Of a stretch of 64,000 bases of DNA, positions 45,276-54,545 are shown one piece after another. This stretch comes from Flavobacteriales bacterium UBA6770. Its GTDB lineage: Bacteria; Bacteroidota; Bacteroidia; Flavobacteriales_G; Salibacteraceae. The stretch lies in the NCBI GenBank assembly GCA_905181875.1, contig CAJIZH010000003.1, positions 806,001 to 870,000 of the forward strand, read 5' to 3'. The first letter of the stretch is position 1. Every line of letters starts with the position of its first letter. Both the position numbers and the translations under genes were made by a program. The notes under the pieces are model-generated. The model did not search any database. It worked only from the letters and a program-made list of their open reading frames with translations, and had not been told where the DNA came from.

Positions 45276-46721
45276 TTATCCTACAGAAATACAAACATTC
45301 TTAGGCTCAGTAAAGAACTTTAGAGCCTCGAAACCACCTTCACGTCCAACTCCTGAGTTTTTAGTTCCTCCAAAAGGAGTTCTAAGGTCACGAACCAGCC
45401 AACAGTTAATCCAAACAATTCCTGAATCCAATTCATTCGCAATTCTGTGCGCACGGGTTAAATTCTCTGTCCAAACTGTTGCCGCTAAACCATATTCAGT
45501 CGAATTTGCCATCATCAACACTTCTTCTTCGGTATCGAAAGGCATAATGGTTACAACAGGACCAAAAATCTCTTCTTGATTCGTACGGCAATCAAAACTC
45601 AACCCTTCAATTACAGTTGGTCGAATGTAATATCCACCGGCATATTCGCCTTCTAAATGAACTTGAGTTCCTCCTGTAAGCACTGTTCCTCCCTCTTCTT
45701 TTGCGAGTTCGACATAAGATAGTACTTTTTCCATGTGCGACTTAGAAACTACCGCACCCTGTTGAGCATTAGAATCCAATGAATGACTCACTCTTCGTTT
45801 GCTCACTTTTTCTACAAATGCAGTTTTAAACTTATCGTAAATCCCTCTTTGCACAAATATTCGAGATCCACAAAGGCAGATTTGTCCTTGATTGGCAAAT
45901 GACGATGCCATAGTTGTAGCTAGCATCTTATCAAAATCGCAATCGTCAAAAATGATGTTTGGGTTTTTACCGCCTAACTCTAGTGAAAGTTTTTTGAATT
46001 TTGGAGCAGCAACTCTAGCAATCTGAGCACCAGTAGATGTTCCGCCCGTAAAGGAAACTGCACAGATAGCATCGTTTTCAGATATTTCTGCCCCCACTTT
46101 TGGGCCTAAACCGTGCACAATGTTCAAAACACCAGCAGGCAAGCCTGCCTCAATGCATATTTCAGAAAGTAAGTAAGCCGTCATCGGTGTAACTTCTGAT
46201 GGCTTAGCCACCACACAATTTCCCGCGGCAATGGCTGGAGCAATTTTCCATGTAAATAAATACAAGGGTAGGTTCCAAGGCGAAATACATCCTACCACAC
46301 CTAATGGATCGCGGCGTGTGTAATTCACATATTTATCTTCCATCATGTGCGCTTCAGAAGCAAAGTGAAGAATTGCAGTAGCAAAAAACTCAAAGTTTGA
46401 AGCTGCTCGAGCTATGTCAACTTTTTGAGCCAACCACATTGGCTTTCCGTTATCAATAGCCTCAGCTTCAGCAAGTTTATCGTAGTTTTTGTTGATTAAT
46501 TCTACAATCTTAAGCATTATTGCCGATCGCTTTTCCTTTGGTGTTAATGACCATTTTGGAAAAGCATGTTTAGCAGCTTTAACGGCTGCTTTTACATCAC
46601 TCGAATCCGAATCTGGAATCAAAGAATAGATCTTTCCTGTAGAAGGATTGTAGTTATCGATGTAATCGTTAGAATTTGGAGCTACCAATTCTCCGTTGAT
46701 GTAATTCTGAAGCTTGAACAT
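45276..46721 (-). CDS. Aldehyde dehydrogenase, ALDH8/aminomuconate-semialdehyde type
   Basis: A 481-residue NAD-dependent aldehyde dehydrogenase. Cofactor motif FTGGTSTGAQIA, general base in LELGGKNPN, and catalytic Cys in QGQICLCGSRI are in their usual places. The segment WINCWLVRDLRTPFGG is typical of the ALDH8A1 / 2-aminomuconate semialdehyde subfamily, which acts in tryptophan (kynurenine) degradation. No other kynurenine-pathway gene lies in this window, so the pathway role is inferred from subfamily only. A -7 box lies upstream. Confidence 0.9.
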   Translation of the reverse strand: MFKLQNYINGELVAPNSNDYIDNYNPSTGKIYSLIPDSDSSDVKAAVKAAKHAFPKWSLTPKEKRSAIMLKIVELINKNYDKLAEAEAIDNGKPMWLAQKVDIARAASNFEFFATAILHFASEAHMMEDKYVNYTRRDPLGVVGCISPWNLPLYLFTWKIAPAIAAGNCVVAKPSEVTPMTAYLLSEICIEAGLPAGVLNIVHGLGPKVGAEISENDAICAVSFTGGTSTGAQIARVAAPKFKKLSLELGGKNPNIIFDDCDFDKMLATTMASSFANQGQICLCGSRIFVQRGIYDKFKTAFVEKVSKRRVSHSLDSNAQQGAVVSKSHMEKVLSYVELAKEEGGTVLTGGTQVHLEGEYAGGYYIRPTVIEGLSFDCRTNQEEIFGPVVTIMPFDTEEEVLMMANSTEYGLAATVWTENLTRAHRIANELDSGIVWINCWLVRDLRTPFGGTKNSGVGREGGFEALKFFTEPKNVCISVG

Positions 46722-46738
46722 AGAAATGAATTAAGTTA

Positions 46739-46746
46739 CAAAGTTA
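46739..46746 (-). promoter_or_regulatory. Probable -7 box of the aldehyde dehydrogenase gene
   Basis: TAACTTTG on the minus strand matches TAnnTTTG, 17 bp before the ATG. The -33 side has no clear TTTG. Confidence 0.4.
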
Positions 46747-46773
46747 GAATTTAACTCCGCTTTCATTAAGGTT

Positions 46774-47196
46774 CTAATCCACTCTTGGCGCATACTTAGA
46801 AAGATAATCCAATCGATATTGAATAAGCTTGTCGAAAAAGGTTTTTGCTTTAGCAGAGTGATCAAATTCTATCCAACTAGAATTACCATATAGTTTTACC
46901 TGTCCACTATTATTGTATAGGGTTAATTGATAATATGGAATGGTAAGCGAAAAGGTCTCTAACAAACTTCTGAAGTAAATGCAAACCCCTTTAGGCCTCA
47001 ACTCAATGTATGCTTTATCAGGGTAATTGTCTTTTTCCAGTTCAGTCCTAATGTCAATAGAACAAGACTTAATATGAAGTCTTGGTGATCCAATTCCACC
47101 CATTTTAAATCGAGTCCAAAAAGAGTAGGAAGATCCTACGATCCTTTGAATCTCGGCATTAATCCTTTTGTTATTGTAGGAAACGTTACGTAGCAT
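46774..47196 (-). CDS. Hypothetical protein
   Basis: A 140-residue cytoplasmic-looking protein with no recognised domain. It alternates short beta-like segments (YIELRPKGVCIYFRSLL, SLTIPYYQLTLYN) and ends with a basic/aromatic helix, which may be a small PH-like or beta-sandwich fold. It is 28 bp from the divergent SDR frame. Codon use looks normal. No function can be suggested. Confidence 0.6.
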   Translation of the reverse strand: MLRNVSYNNKRINAEIQRIVGSSYSFWTRFKMGGIGSPRLHIKSCSIDIRTELEKDNYPDKAYIELRPKGVCIYFRSLLETFSLTIPYYQLTLYNNSGQVKLYGNSSWIEFDHSAKAKTFFDKLIQYRLDYLSKYAPRVD

Positions 47197-47280
47197 AATG
47201 AGTAAGACAACTTATATAATTAAATGTTATTTATAGTTCACCTTTTTTTTACTGGATTGTTTTACTACAAACGAAAGGAA

Positions 47281-47961
47281 ATGGGCGCTTTATTAATTAT
47301 TGGAGGAAGTAAAGGAATTGGAAATGCTTTGTTAAAACTAGAAGTTGAAACCCGAAAAGTGGTAAACATTAGCCGCACAGCTCCTGAATTGCAGCATCCC
47401 AATCTCACCCATTATGGATTAGATGTTTTAATTGACGATTTACCCGATATTGAAGAACTCGACGGAATCGTTTATTGTCCAGGTAGTATTAATTTAAAAC
47501 CAATCGGATCATTGAAATTAGAAGATTTCAAAACTGATTTTGAAGTAAATGTACTTGGTGCCGTTCGAGTAATTCAAAACTATTTTAGGAAATTAAAAAA
47601 AGGCCATAACCCAAGCATTGTACTATTCAGTACTGTGGCCGTTTCTCGCGGAATGGCATTTCACGCATCAGTTGCTGCTGCAAAAGCTGGTGTTGAGGGT
47701 TTAGTAAAGTCTCTAGCGGCAGAATTTGCTCCGGCAATTCGAGTAAACTGTATCGCTCCAAGTATTACGGACACGCCTTTAGCGGCAAACCTTCTTAAAA
47801 ATGAAGAGCGTAGAGAAGCGTTAGGAAATAACCACCCACTAAAGCGAATAGGTTCAGCAGAAGAAGTGGCTCAATTAGCCAGCTTTTTACTTTCTGATAA
47901 CGCCTCAAATATTACGGGTCAAATCTGGGGAATTGACGGCGGAATGGGTAATATAAAATGA
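47281..47961 (+). CDS. SDR-family oxidoreductase
   Basis: A protein of 226 residues from ATG 47281, a short-chain dehydrogenase. The nucleotide loop GGSKGIGNAL begins right after the start. A short catalytic region follows with STVAV (Ser) and, in place of the usual YxxxK, the segment HASVAAAKAGVEGL, where the Tyr appears replaced (SVAAAK). The C-terminus ends NITGQIWGIDGGMG. An ATG at 47224 would add a hydrophobic leader before the nucleotide loop and is unlikely. The missing catalytic Tyr is worth noting and may mean altered or no catalysis. Confidence 0.88.
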   Translation: MGALLIIGGSKGIGNALLKLEVETRKVVNISRTAPELQHPNLTHYGLDVLIDDLPDIEELDGIVYCPGSINLKPIGSLKLEDFKTDFEVNVLGAVRVIQNYFRKLKKGHNPSIVLFSTVAVSRGMAFHASVAAAKAGVEGLVKSLAAEFAPAIRVNCIAPSITDTPLAANLLKNEERREALGNNHPLKRIGSAEEVAQLASFLLSDNASNITGQIWGIDGGMGNIK

Positions 47962-48031
47962 TTTTAAAAGCAAATATTTGAACTAAAAGAATTGCTACTC
48001 ATTTAAGCAAAAAACCAACCTTTGCGGCTCA

Positions 48032-49828
48032 ATGTTGCACTACCTAAAAAATTGGAATAAATACCTGAAAGCGTTCTTGTTGTGGAGAAGCCACAACATT
48101 AAAAATAAACCTTTTGTGCTTATTTTGAGTGTTTTAATGGGGTTTTTAAGTGCTGTTGGGGCCTATTGCTTAAAACAAAGTGTCCATTTCGTAGAATCCT
48201 TCTTTGTAGATAATGTTATCAAACAAAGTGGCTATGCCTTATATTTTTTGCTTCCTATTGTAGGAATCGCAATTGCCCGTCTTCTTATCAAGTACGTTAT
48301 TAAAGAAGAGGTTGGGCACGGTATTCCAAATACCCTTTATGCTTTAAGTAAAGGTAACGGAATGATTTCCAAAAAGAAAACCTACTCCTCAGTACTTACG
48401 GCCGCTTTTACAGTTGGATTTGGTGGTTCGTGTGGACTAGAGGGTCCTGCTGTTGGTACTACCTCTGCTATTGGTTCTAATTTGAGTAAAGCATTAAGAC
48501 TTAACCAAAAAACACGAAAACTATTAATCGGTTGTGGAGCAGCAGCAGCACTTTCAGCAATTTTTAAAGCACCCGTTGCGGCCATTGTATTTGCAATGGA
48601 AGTAATTCTCCTAGACATCACCACTTTCAGTTTAATCCCTTTGTTACTTGCCAGTGTCACTGCCGCAATGTTTTCTAGGCTTTTCTTTGGAAATGACCTT
48701 CTTTTTCAGTTTCAAATACAAGAAAGCATACAGTTTATAGATATGCCTTTTTACATCCTTCTTGGTTTGCTAGGCGGGTTTGTAGGTGTCTATTTTACCA
48801 AAGTGAACTTCTTAGTCTCAAGGATTTTTGGTAAAATGAAAAAGCAACCCTTAAAACTGCTGATCGGTGGGTTAATGCTTGGATTGCTCATTTTCCTTTT
48901 CCCTCCGCTTTACGGTGAAGGTTATACTACCGTTTATCATTTAATAAGTGGAAACACCTCAATGGTTCTTGAGAATAGTCAACTAGAGGGTCTTACAGAC
49001 AATATTTGGGTAATTCTTGGCTTCCTTAGCTTGGTAATATTTTTCAAAGCTTTTGCCACTTCAATAACATTTAGCGCTGGAGGTGTGGGTGGGATTTTTG
49101 CGCCTACACTATTTATGGGAAGTATTATGGGTTTTGTTTTTTCAAAATTTATTAACCTAATAGGTTTAAGTAAACTTTCAGAGGCTAATTTTTCATTGGT
49201 CGGAATGGCAGCACTTATGGCTGGAATTCTTCAAGCTCCGCTTACAGCCATTTTCTTAATTGCGGAAATTACTGGAGGCTATGAGTTATTCATTCCCCTT
49301 ATGCTAGCCACATCAATTAGCTATTTGACCGTAAAATATTTTACTGAGCACTCAATATATACTGCTCAACTAGCCAAACGCGGTGATCTCATTACCCACG
49401 ATAAAGATCAGGCAGTGCTCACTTTAATGGATTTGAAAGAGGAAATTGAGCGCAATTTCAGAAAGGTTAAACCTTACGATACACTAGGAAACTTGGTTAA
49501 GGAAGTAACTAAGAGCAAAAGAAACCTCTTTCCTGTAGTCGATAAGGATGGTCTATTTTTAGGAGTTGTGACATTAGACGAAATTCGAGAAATCATGTTT
49601 GATAGAGCTAAATACGAAACCACCCTAGTGCACGAACTCATGCAGATGGCTCCTGAGCACATCGAAACGACCGATGGCATGCGTAAAGTAATGGAAAAAT
49701 TTGAATCAAGCGGTGCCTGGAATTTACCTGTAGTGCAGCAAGGAAAGTATATCGGTTTTGTTTCTAAATCTAGGTTGTATTCTGAATACAGAAAACGATT
49801 AAAAGACTTCTACCAAGGAGTAGATTAG
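48032..49828 (+). CDS. ClC-family chloride channel with CBS domains
   Basis: A 598-residue ClC protein. The membrane part carries the selectivity-filter segments GSCGLEGPAVG (near residue 131), GGVGGIFAPTLFMG and the GIL-QAPLT stretch. A C-terminal pair of CBS domains (about residues 450-590; LFPVVDKDGLFLGVV, WNLPVVQQGKYIGFV) probably senses nucleotides. GLEGP retains the Glu typical of chloride/proton exchangers. CCTTTGC about 15 bp upstream is a partial promoter match. Convergent with dnaG, sharing 4 bp. Confidence 0.93.
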   Translation: MLHYLKNWNKYLKAFLLWRSHNIKNKPFVLILSVLMGFLSAVGAYCLKQSVHFVESFFVDNVIKQSGYALYFLLPIVGIAIARLLIKYVIKEEVGHGIPNTLYALSKGNGMISKKKTYSSVLTAAFTVGFGGSCGLEGPAVGTTSAIGSNLSKALRLNQKTRKLLIGCGAAAALSAIFKAPVAAIVFAMEVILLDITTFSLIPLLLASVTAAMFSRLFFGNDLLFQFQIQESIQFIDMPFYILLGLLGGFVGVYFTKVNFLVSRIFGKMKKQPLKLLIGGLMLGLLIFLFPPLYGEGYTTVYHLISGNTSMVLENSQLEGLTDNIWVILGFLSLVIFFKAFATSITFSAGGVGGIFAPTLFMGSIMGFVFSKFINLIGLSKLSEANFSLVGMAALMAGILQAPLTAIFLIAEITGGYELFIPLMLATSISYLTVKYFTEHSIYTAQLAKRGDLITHDKDQAVLTLMDLKEEIERNFRKVKPYDTLGNLVKEVTKSKRNLFPVVDKDGLFLGVVTLDEIREIMFDRAKYETTLVHELMQMAPEHIETTDGMRKVMEKFESSGAWNLPVVQQGKYIGFVSKSRLYSEYRKRLKDFYQGVD

Positions 49829-51789
49829 TTAATTATAATTCGACCCGATGGCTTTGAAAGTGAACTAACAATCTGATTGAGTATTATTTGTTCTTTTTGT
49901 AATAGCATAGCCTTATCGATGTCGCCAGACTCTTGAGCCGTTTTCATTTCCTTTTGATTATCGAAAATCATTTTCGCTACGTTTTTAAGCTTAAAGGCAT
50001 ATATCGAACCTTCAACTGCTCTTTTTAATTTATCCTCTTCCGAAGGAACCGTAATCTGGTGCTTGTCCCAGGCATGCAATTCATATCGAGAAGCCAGTAG
50101 TTCCGCCGTGATCCCGCTTACGTTAGCATCTGAATGGTTAATGATATCGGAAATATTCCAATTATCATCTCCTAACATAGCTTCAATTTTTTCTAGAAGA
50201 ATAGCAAACTCAGGTTTTGAAAACTCCATTTCATCGCGTTGAATTTCATGCACAATAAACTGGGCAACATTTACCTCTACTTCCTCCTTCGCTTCGTTCA
50301 AAAATGTGATATTCTTATCTCCATAATTGAGTAAAATTCGAAGTAGATCCTTTTCTTGATCGTCAATATTATCGCCAAGTCCAACCTTTTTGTCTTGTTG
50401 GTCTCCTTCGAAGTCATGGCCAGCTTCTTCAGGTGGCATTTCTGAAGGAGCACCATAACCTTTGTTCTTATCCGCATGGTTCTTTCTCCGAATTTTATTC
50501 AATTCATTGATCAGAACCTTTTCCGGCACATCAAGAAGAGTAGAACACTCTTTAATGTACACTGAGCGAGATATCTCTTCTGGAATCAGGGCAATGGTAG
50601 ACACAATGTCTTTTATTAGCCCAGCACGCTTTATAGGGTCGTTTCCAGTATCAGAAAGTAATAGGCTCGTTTTAGTAACAATGAAATCCTTAGCATTATC
50701 ATTTAAATACGATTGAATGTCTTCAAGATCATTTGCTTTGGCAAATGAATCTGGATCTTCTCCTTCTGGAAAAGTGACCATTTTCACATTCATCCCTTCT
50801 TCAAGAATCATATCAATTCCTCGAAAAGAAGCTCGAATACCTGCAGCATCTCCATCATATAAAAGCGTAATACTATTTGTATAACGCTTTATAAGCTTTA
50901 TCTGATCTTGCGTCAATGCAGTTCCAGAAGAAGAAACCACATTCTTAATTCCGGATTGATACAGTTGAATAACGTCAGTATAACCCTCAACTAAATAACA
51001 ATTGTCCTCTTTTATTATTTCTCCTTTGGCGAAATAAATTCCATAGAGCACGGCGCTCTTATTGTAGATAAGAGATTCAGGACTATTTAGATATTTCGGA
51101 ACTTTTTTATCCGTAAGTAATGTCCTAGCACCAAATCCAAGAGGCCTTCCTGATAGATTATGAATCGGAAATATTACTCTGCCTTTAAATCCATCATAGT
51201 ACTTATGGTCTCCCTTAGGAGATTTTTTGATAAGGCCACTTGACTCCAGGAATTGCTCCTGGTATCCATTATCTATTGCTGTTTTATAAAAATACTCCCA
51301 ATCATTCTTAGCATAACCCAGCTTAAATTTATCTATTGTTTCTTCAGTAAAGCCACGCTCCTTAAAGTACCCAAGCCCAATTGACTTTCCTTCGTCAGAA
51401 TCGTGCAAATTTTCTTGAAAATGCTTTTGACCGTATTCAGTAACTATATAAAGGCTCTCGCGCTCGCTTTCAGCTTGTTTTTGCTCGTCGGACAGCTCCT
51501 CCTCTTCCAATTCAATGTTGTAGCGTTTGGCTAAAAAACGTAGCGCTTCAGGAAAGGTAAAGTGTTCGTGTTCCATTAGAAAGGTAGCTACGTTACCTCC
51601 CTTGCCCGAACTAAAATCTTTAAAAATTTGTTTTTCGGGGACAACATAAAACGAAGGTGTCTTTTCATTAGCAAAAGGACTCAAACCTTTATACTGCCTT
51701 CCTGATTTTTTGATATTTACAAAGTCCGCAATGACATCCTCAATTTGAGCCGTCATTAATATTTCATCAACTTTGTGTTTTGGAATCAT
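49825..51789 (-). CDS. dnaG: DNA primase DnaG, zinc ligands replaced
   Basis: A protein of 654 residues from ATG 51789, which begins the conserved IPKHKVDEILMTAQIEDVIADF; an ATG at 51825 is less likely. DnaG makes RNA primers at the replication fork. Its N-terminal CHC2 zinc-finger region is recognisable (KGLSPFANEKTPSF, FKDFSSGKGGNVATFL), but the Cys/His ligands are Ser, Ala, Asp and Ser, as in other Bacteroidota as far as I recall. The Toprim catalytic core has YLVEGYTDVIQL and LLYDGDAAGIRA. A TAGCTTTG just upstream is a plausible -7 box. Intact. Confidence 0.94.
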   Translation of the reverse strand: MIPKHKVDEILMTAQIEDVIADFVNIKKSGRQYKGLSPFANEKTPSFYVVPEKQIFKDFSSGKGGNVATFLMEHEHFTFPEALRFLAKRYNIELEEEELSDEQKQAESERESLYIVTEYGQKHFQENLHDSDEGKSIGLGYFKERGFTEETIDKFKLGYAKNDWEYFYKTAIDNGYQEQFLESSGLIKKSPKGDHKYYDGFKGRVIFPIHNLSGRPLGFGARTLLTDKKVPKYLNSPESLIYNKSAVLYGIYFAKGEIIKEDNCYLVEGYTDVIQLYQSGIKNVVSSSGTALTQDQIKLIKRYTNSITLLYDGDAAGIRASFRGIDMILEEGMNVKMVTFPEGEDPDSFAKANDLEDIQSYLNDNAKDFIVTKTSLLLSDTGNDPIKRAGLIKDIVSTIALIPEEISRSVYIKECSTLLDVPEKVLINELNKIRRKNHADKNKGYGAPSEMPPEEAGHDFEGDQQDKKVGLGDNIDDQEKDLLRILLNYGDKNITFLNEAKEEVEVNVAQFIVHEIQRDEMEFSKPEFAILLEKIEAMLGDDNWNISDIINHSDANVSGITAELLASRYELHAWDKHQITVPSEEDKLKRAVEGSIYAFKLKNVAKMIFDNQKEMKTAQESGDIDKAMLLQKEQIILNQIVSSLSKPSGRIIIN

Positions 51790-51862
51790 ATGTTGCAAAG
51801 CTACTATTTGACACAAAAAAAACACTAAAAGCAGTTTTCTTAATTCATTGAATACGAAATTT

Positions 51863-52310
51863 TTATTTAAGAATCAATCGCTCCGTTTAAAACTCCTCTC
51901 CATTGGTCACGTTTATTAAGTAAGTGCCTTTTTGCAGGTCTCTAAAATCCTATTGAAACTCAAAAGGTTATTAGCAATCGCTTTGGACCCTAAAATATTA
52001 GAATAAATGGTTTGTCCCAGTCCGTTTATTAAAGTAACTGTGGAAAAATTACCCCCTAACGCAGTAAAGGATATATTAACAATGCCCTAAGCTGGATTAG
52101 GATAACTATCTATTTTACTAAGTTCATTTTTTCTGTTTTCTGAAAGATCTAACGGTTGACCTAAAATAAATGTGAATGTATTCACATTTGAACTATCAGA
52201 TTTTGAAGTTACTTTATAGGTTTCTTATGTCTCAATGTGGACGTTCTCCTTTGCAGGATTCGTTGTAATACATCGAAAAATGATCTTTAAAATTCAAGAT
52301 ATACAATAAA
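51863..52310 (-). pseudogene. Decayed copy of the adjacent T9SS cargo gene
   Basis: On the minus strand this stretch aligns with the C-terminal half of the intact gene at 52425-53156. Matching pieces include ETYKVTSKSDSSNVNTF (intact: TYKVTSKTDSTNVDTF), SYPNPA then GIVNISF (intact: IYPNPTEGIINILF), DFRDLQKGTYL and TERLILK before the final stop. Several in-frame stops and at least one frame change interrupt it. It is a dead tandem duplicate, including the T9SS sorting domain. The upstream boundary is approximate. Confidence 0.8.
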
Positions 52311-52380
52311 CAGTCTCTTCCTCATATTGTACAATCAATGAAATTTTGTGGGGTTTTTGCACTTACGGTTTAAAGCAAAA

Positions 52381-52401
52381 AAAACCGCTTACAGCGGTTT
52401 T
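52381..52401. terminator. Terminator of the T9SS cargo gene
   Basis: A perfect 9-bp stem (AAAACCGCT/AGCGGTTTT) with a 3-base loop and T/A flanks, 24 bp after the stop of the minus-strand gene. It separates that gene from the decayed copy. Confidence 0.75.
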
Positions 52402-52424
52402 TTAAAATCTATGGTTGTAAATTT

Positions 52425-53156
52425 CTATTTAATGGTCAATCGTTCTGTTTTAACTTCTTCTCCATTAGATAGGGTCAAAAAATAAGCTCCTTTTTGAAAG
52501 TCTCTAAAATCTAATTGAGACTCAACATGATTATTTACTGAGTTTAATTCTAAAACACTAGAATACACCAACTCTCCTAAAATATTCATTACTGACAATT
52601 TATAAGGATCTTTTGATAAGGCATCAAATAAAATATTTATAATCCCCTCTGTAGGGTTTGGATAAATACTTACCGAAGACTCTTCCAACTGAAATTCATT
52701 AACCGAAACTTCTGGAGCATCTGGAGCCTTTCGAGTTATGTATGTAAATGTATCTACGTTTGTACTGTCAGTTTTACTCGTCACTTTATAAGTTACGTAT
52801 GTCTCTGTATATTCTTTAACATCGACAGGCAGTGTAACGTAATATTTAAAGGAAAAAGATTCACTAGGCTGTATGGTGCAATCACCACTTTGAATTAATC
52901 CTATTAAACACTCAAAACAATCACAAAATTCAATATCCCATGAAGTAAGTTGAGTAACATTTTCTGAAACCAATTCATATGTGTAATTTATCGAATCATT
53001 TCCGGAGTTCTCGATGTAAGCACTAAATTCATTTCTTTCATTTGGATATAAATCACAGATTACAGTATCCTTAACTGAACTTAACTGAGCAACTGCTGGT
53101 AAGAAATAAATACTCAATAAAAAAGCTAAGAAAAACTTGTTTAAATTCATTTTCAT
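52425..53156 (-). CDS. Secreted protein with T9SS sorting domain
   Basis: A 243-residue protein with a signal peptide (KFFLAFLLSIYFLPAVAQ). A roughly 120-residue beta-rich domain, which contains a Cys pair near CDCFEC, precedes the C-terminal type IX secretion sorting domain (YPNPTEGIINILF, DFRDFQKGAYFLTL, ERLTIK). It is exported through the outer membrane by T9SS and probably retained at the cell surface. No known enzyme domain. A decayed copy lies just downstream. Confidence 0.85.
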   Translation of the reverse strand: MKMNLNKFFLAFLLSIYFLPAVAQLSSVKDTVICDLYPNERNEFSAYIENSGNDSINYTYELVSENVTQLTSWDIEFCDCFECLIGLIQSGDCTIQPSESFSFKYYVTLPVDVKEYTETYVTYKVTSKTDSTNVDTFTYITRKAPDAPEVSVNEFQLEESSVSIYPNPTEGIINILFDALSKDPYKLSVMNILGELVYSSVLELNSVNNHVESQLDFRDFQKGAYFLTLSNGEEVKTERLTIK

Positions 53157-53170
53157 ATCGGTTAAATAAA

Positions 53171-53218
53171 AAAAGCACCAACACTCTTAACCAGAAGGTC
53201 AAGTGTGTTGGTGCTTTT
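53171..53218. terminator. Terminator of the Omp28-related gene
   Basis: Arms AAAAGCACCAACAC (53171-53184) and GTGTTGGTGCTTTT (53205-53218) pair over 14 bp, with a loop of about 20 bases that can form further pairs. It lies 8 bp after the minus-strand stop. Confidence 0.7.
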
Positions 53219-53225
53219 AATTAAA

Positions 53226-54377
53226 TTATTTTTTAACTATTGATTGTCTTACAACCATACCAACTTGGCTAGAAACCTCTACAAAATACATTCCCTCTTC
53301 AAGAGAATTCATATCGATAGCTATTTCATTACTTCCAGCTGCAACGCTAGCTGAAGAATTAGAAACAACTGCTCCAGTTACAGAAACAACTTTAATAGTA
53401 GCTTCGAATGAATTCTCGCTGTTTACTCTTAAAGTAGGATTACCTGTAGTAGGATTTGGATAAATGTTTACTGCAGAAACTGAACTATTTAAAACCGAGA
53501 TAGCGCTTACATCCACAATACTTGGGTCCGTTCCTTCAACAACTGCAACAGAGTTACCTGAAAGAATCGTTTGCTCATCTTTAGCTACAAAAGCATAAAC
53601 AGTAAGATCTGCAGGAACAACAGGAATATCATTTAATTTTTCTGGCACATCGTAAGTGTACATTTTTCTAAATAATGAACTATTCGTTGTTTCACTAATA
53701 GTCTCTCCCCACTGACCAGTTAAAACTGCTCTTAACATGTGATCGTGACGGTATTCACCAGAGGCGTTAATTTTTTCCGGATAGAAACTACTAGCCCCAC
53801 TTTGAGGGCCATAAATGCCGCTTTGAGTAATTCCAACATTTATCATGTTAGTAGCATTTAACTCATCAGCCGTATAATAAGCTTCAACAAGAACATATAA
53901 TTTAAATTTTGCTGGATCATAAACACCTTTAATTCCAACGTTAACAGGTGAAGCTTCAGTCATAACATCGGCTCCAAATCCAGCCCATTGACCTCTATTA
54001 GCAGCGGTCCCTGTGTTTGTACCAAATTTAGTTCTGTTTACAGTTCCAGAAGGAAAACCTGTCAACTTTACATCAGGATGCTTATAAACGACGTCACCAT
54101 AATTTACAGTATTGGTAGGTGCATCAGTGTATGTATTGTAATTTGGGGTGCCAGAAGCATAATTTCCAGCATGAATGTTAATTAAGACAACACGTCCATC
54201 ATTAGCAGCTGAAAACTCATCTGCACGTTTGTGACCATCTGGACAATAACCACATGTTTTACCTGTAAATTCTTCAAGAACGACGTTCTTATTCTCTGGG
54301 TTTTTACTTGCTAAATCTTGAGCAGAAAGCCCTGAAGAGAAAATAGCACCAATCGCAATAAATAAAAGTTTTTTCAT
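53226..54377 (-). CDS. Omp28-related protein with T9SS sorting domain
   Basis: A 383-residue protein with signal peptide (KKLLFIAIGAIFSSGLSAQ). The Omp28 domain begins NVVLEEFTGKTCGYCPDGHKRADEF; the CGYC motif and preceding EEFTG make it thioredoxin-like and perhaps redox-active. The conserved FPSGTVNRTKFG segment follows. A C-terminal sorting domain (IYPNPTTGNPTLRV, MNSLEEGMYFVEV) targets it to T9SS. It is probably a cell-surface or secreted protein. It has its own terminator. Confidence 0.9.
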   Translation of the reverse strand: MKKLLFIAIGAIFSSGLSAQDLASKNPENKNVVLEEFTGKTCGYCPDGHKRADEFSAANDGRVVLINIHAGNYASGTPNYNTYTDAPTNTVNYGDVVYKHPDVKLTGFPSGTVNRTKFGTNTGTAANRGQWAGFGADVMTEASPVNVGIKGVYDPAKFKLYVLVEAYYTADELNATNMINVGITQSGIYGPQSGASSFYPEKINASGEYRHDHMLRAVLTGQWGETISETTNSSLFRKMYTYDVPEKLNDIPVVPADLTVYAFVAKDEQTILSGNSVAVVEGTDPSIVDVSAISVLNSSVSAVNIYPNPTTGNPTLRVNSENSFEATIKVVSVTGAVVSNSSASVAAGSNEIAIDMNSLEEGMYFVEVSSQVGMVVRQSIVKK

Positions 54378-54491
54378 TTCTAAGAGTATTTTAAAATTTG
54401 ATATACAATGTTACGCAATATATCATTATTTCAAACATCATAAATATAAAAAATTGATAACCAGAACTATTGGAGTATCAACGGAATAAAA

Positions 54492-54526
54492 AAAGACCCC
54501 GTAAACAAACTGTTTACGGGGTCTTT
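54492..54526. terminator. Terminator of the IPT/TIG cargo gene
   Basis: A perfect 16-bp stem with loop AAC and an A/T-rich flank, 19 bp after the minus-strand stop at 54546. Strong in both directions. Confidence 0.8.
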
Positions 54527-54545
54527 AACTTTTAATTTAAAAATT

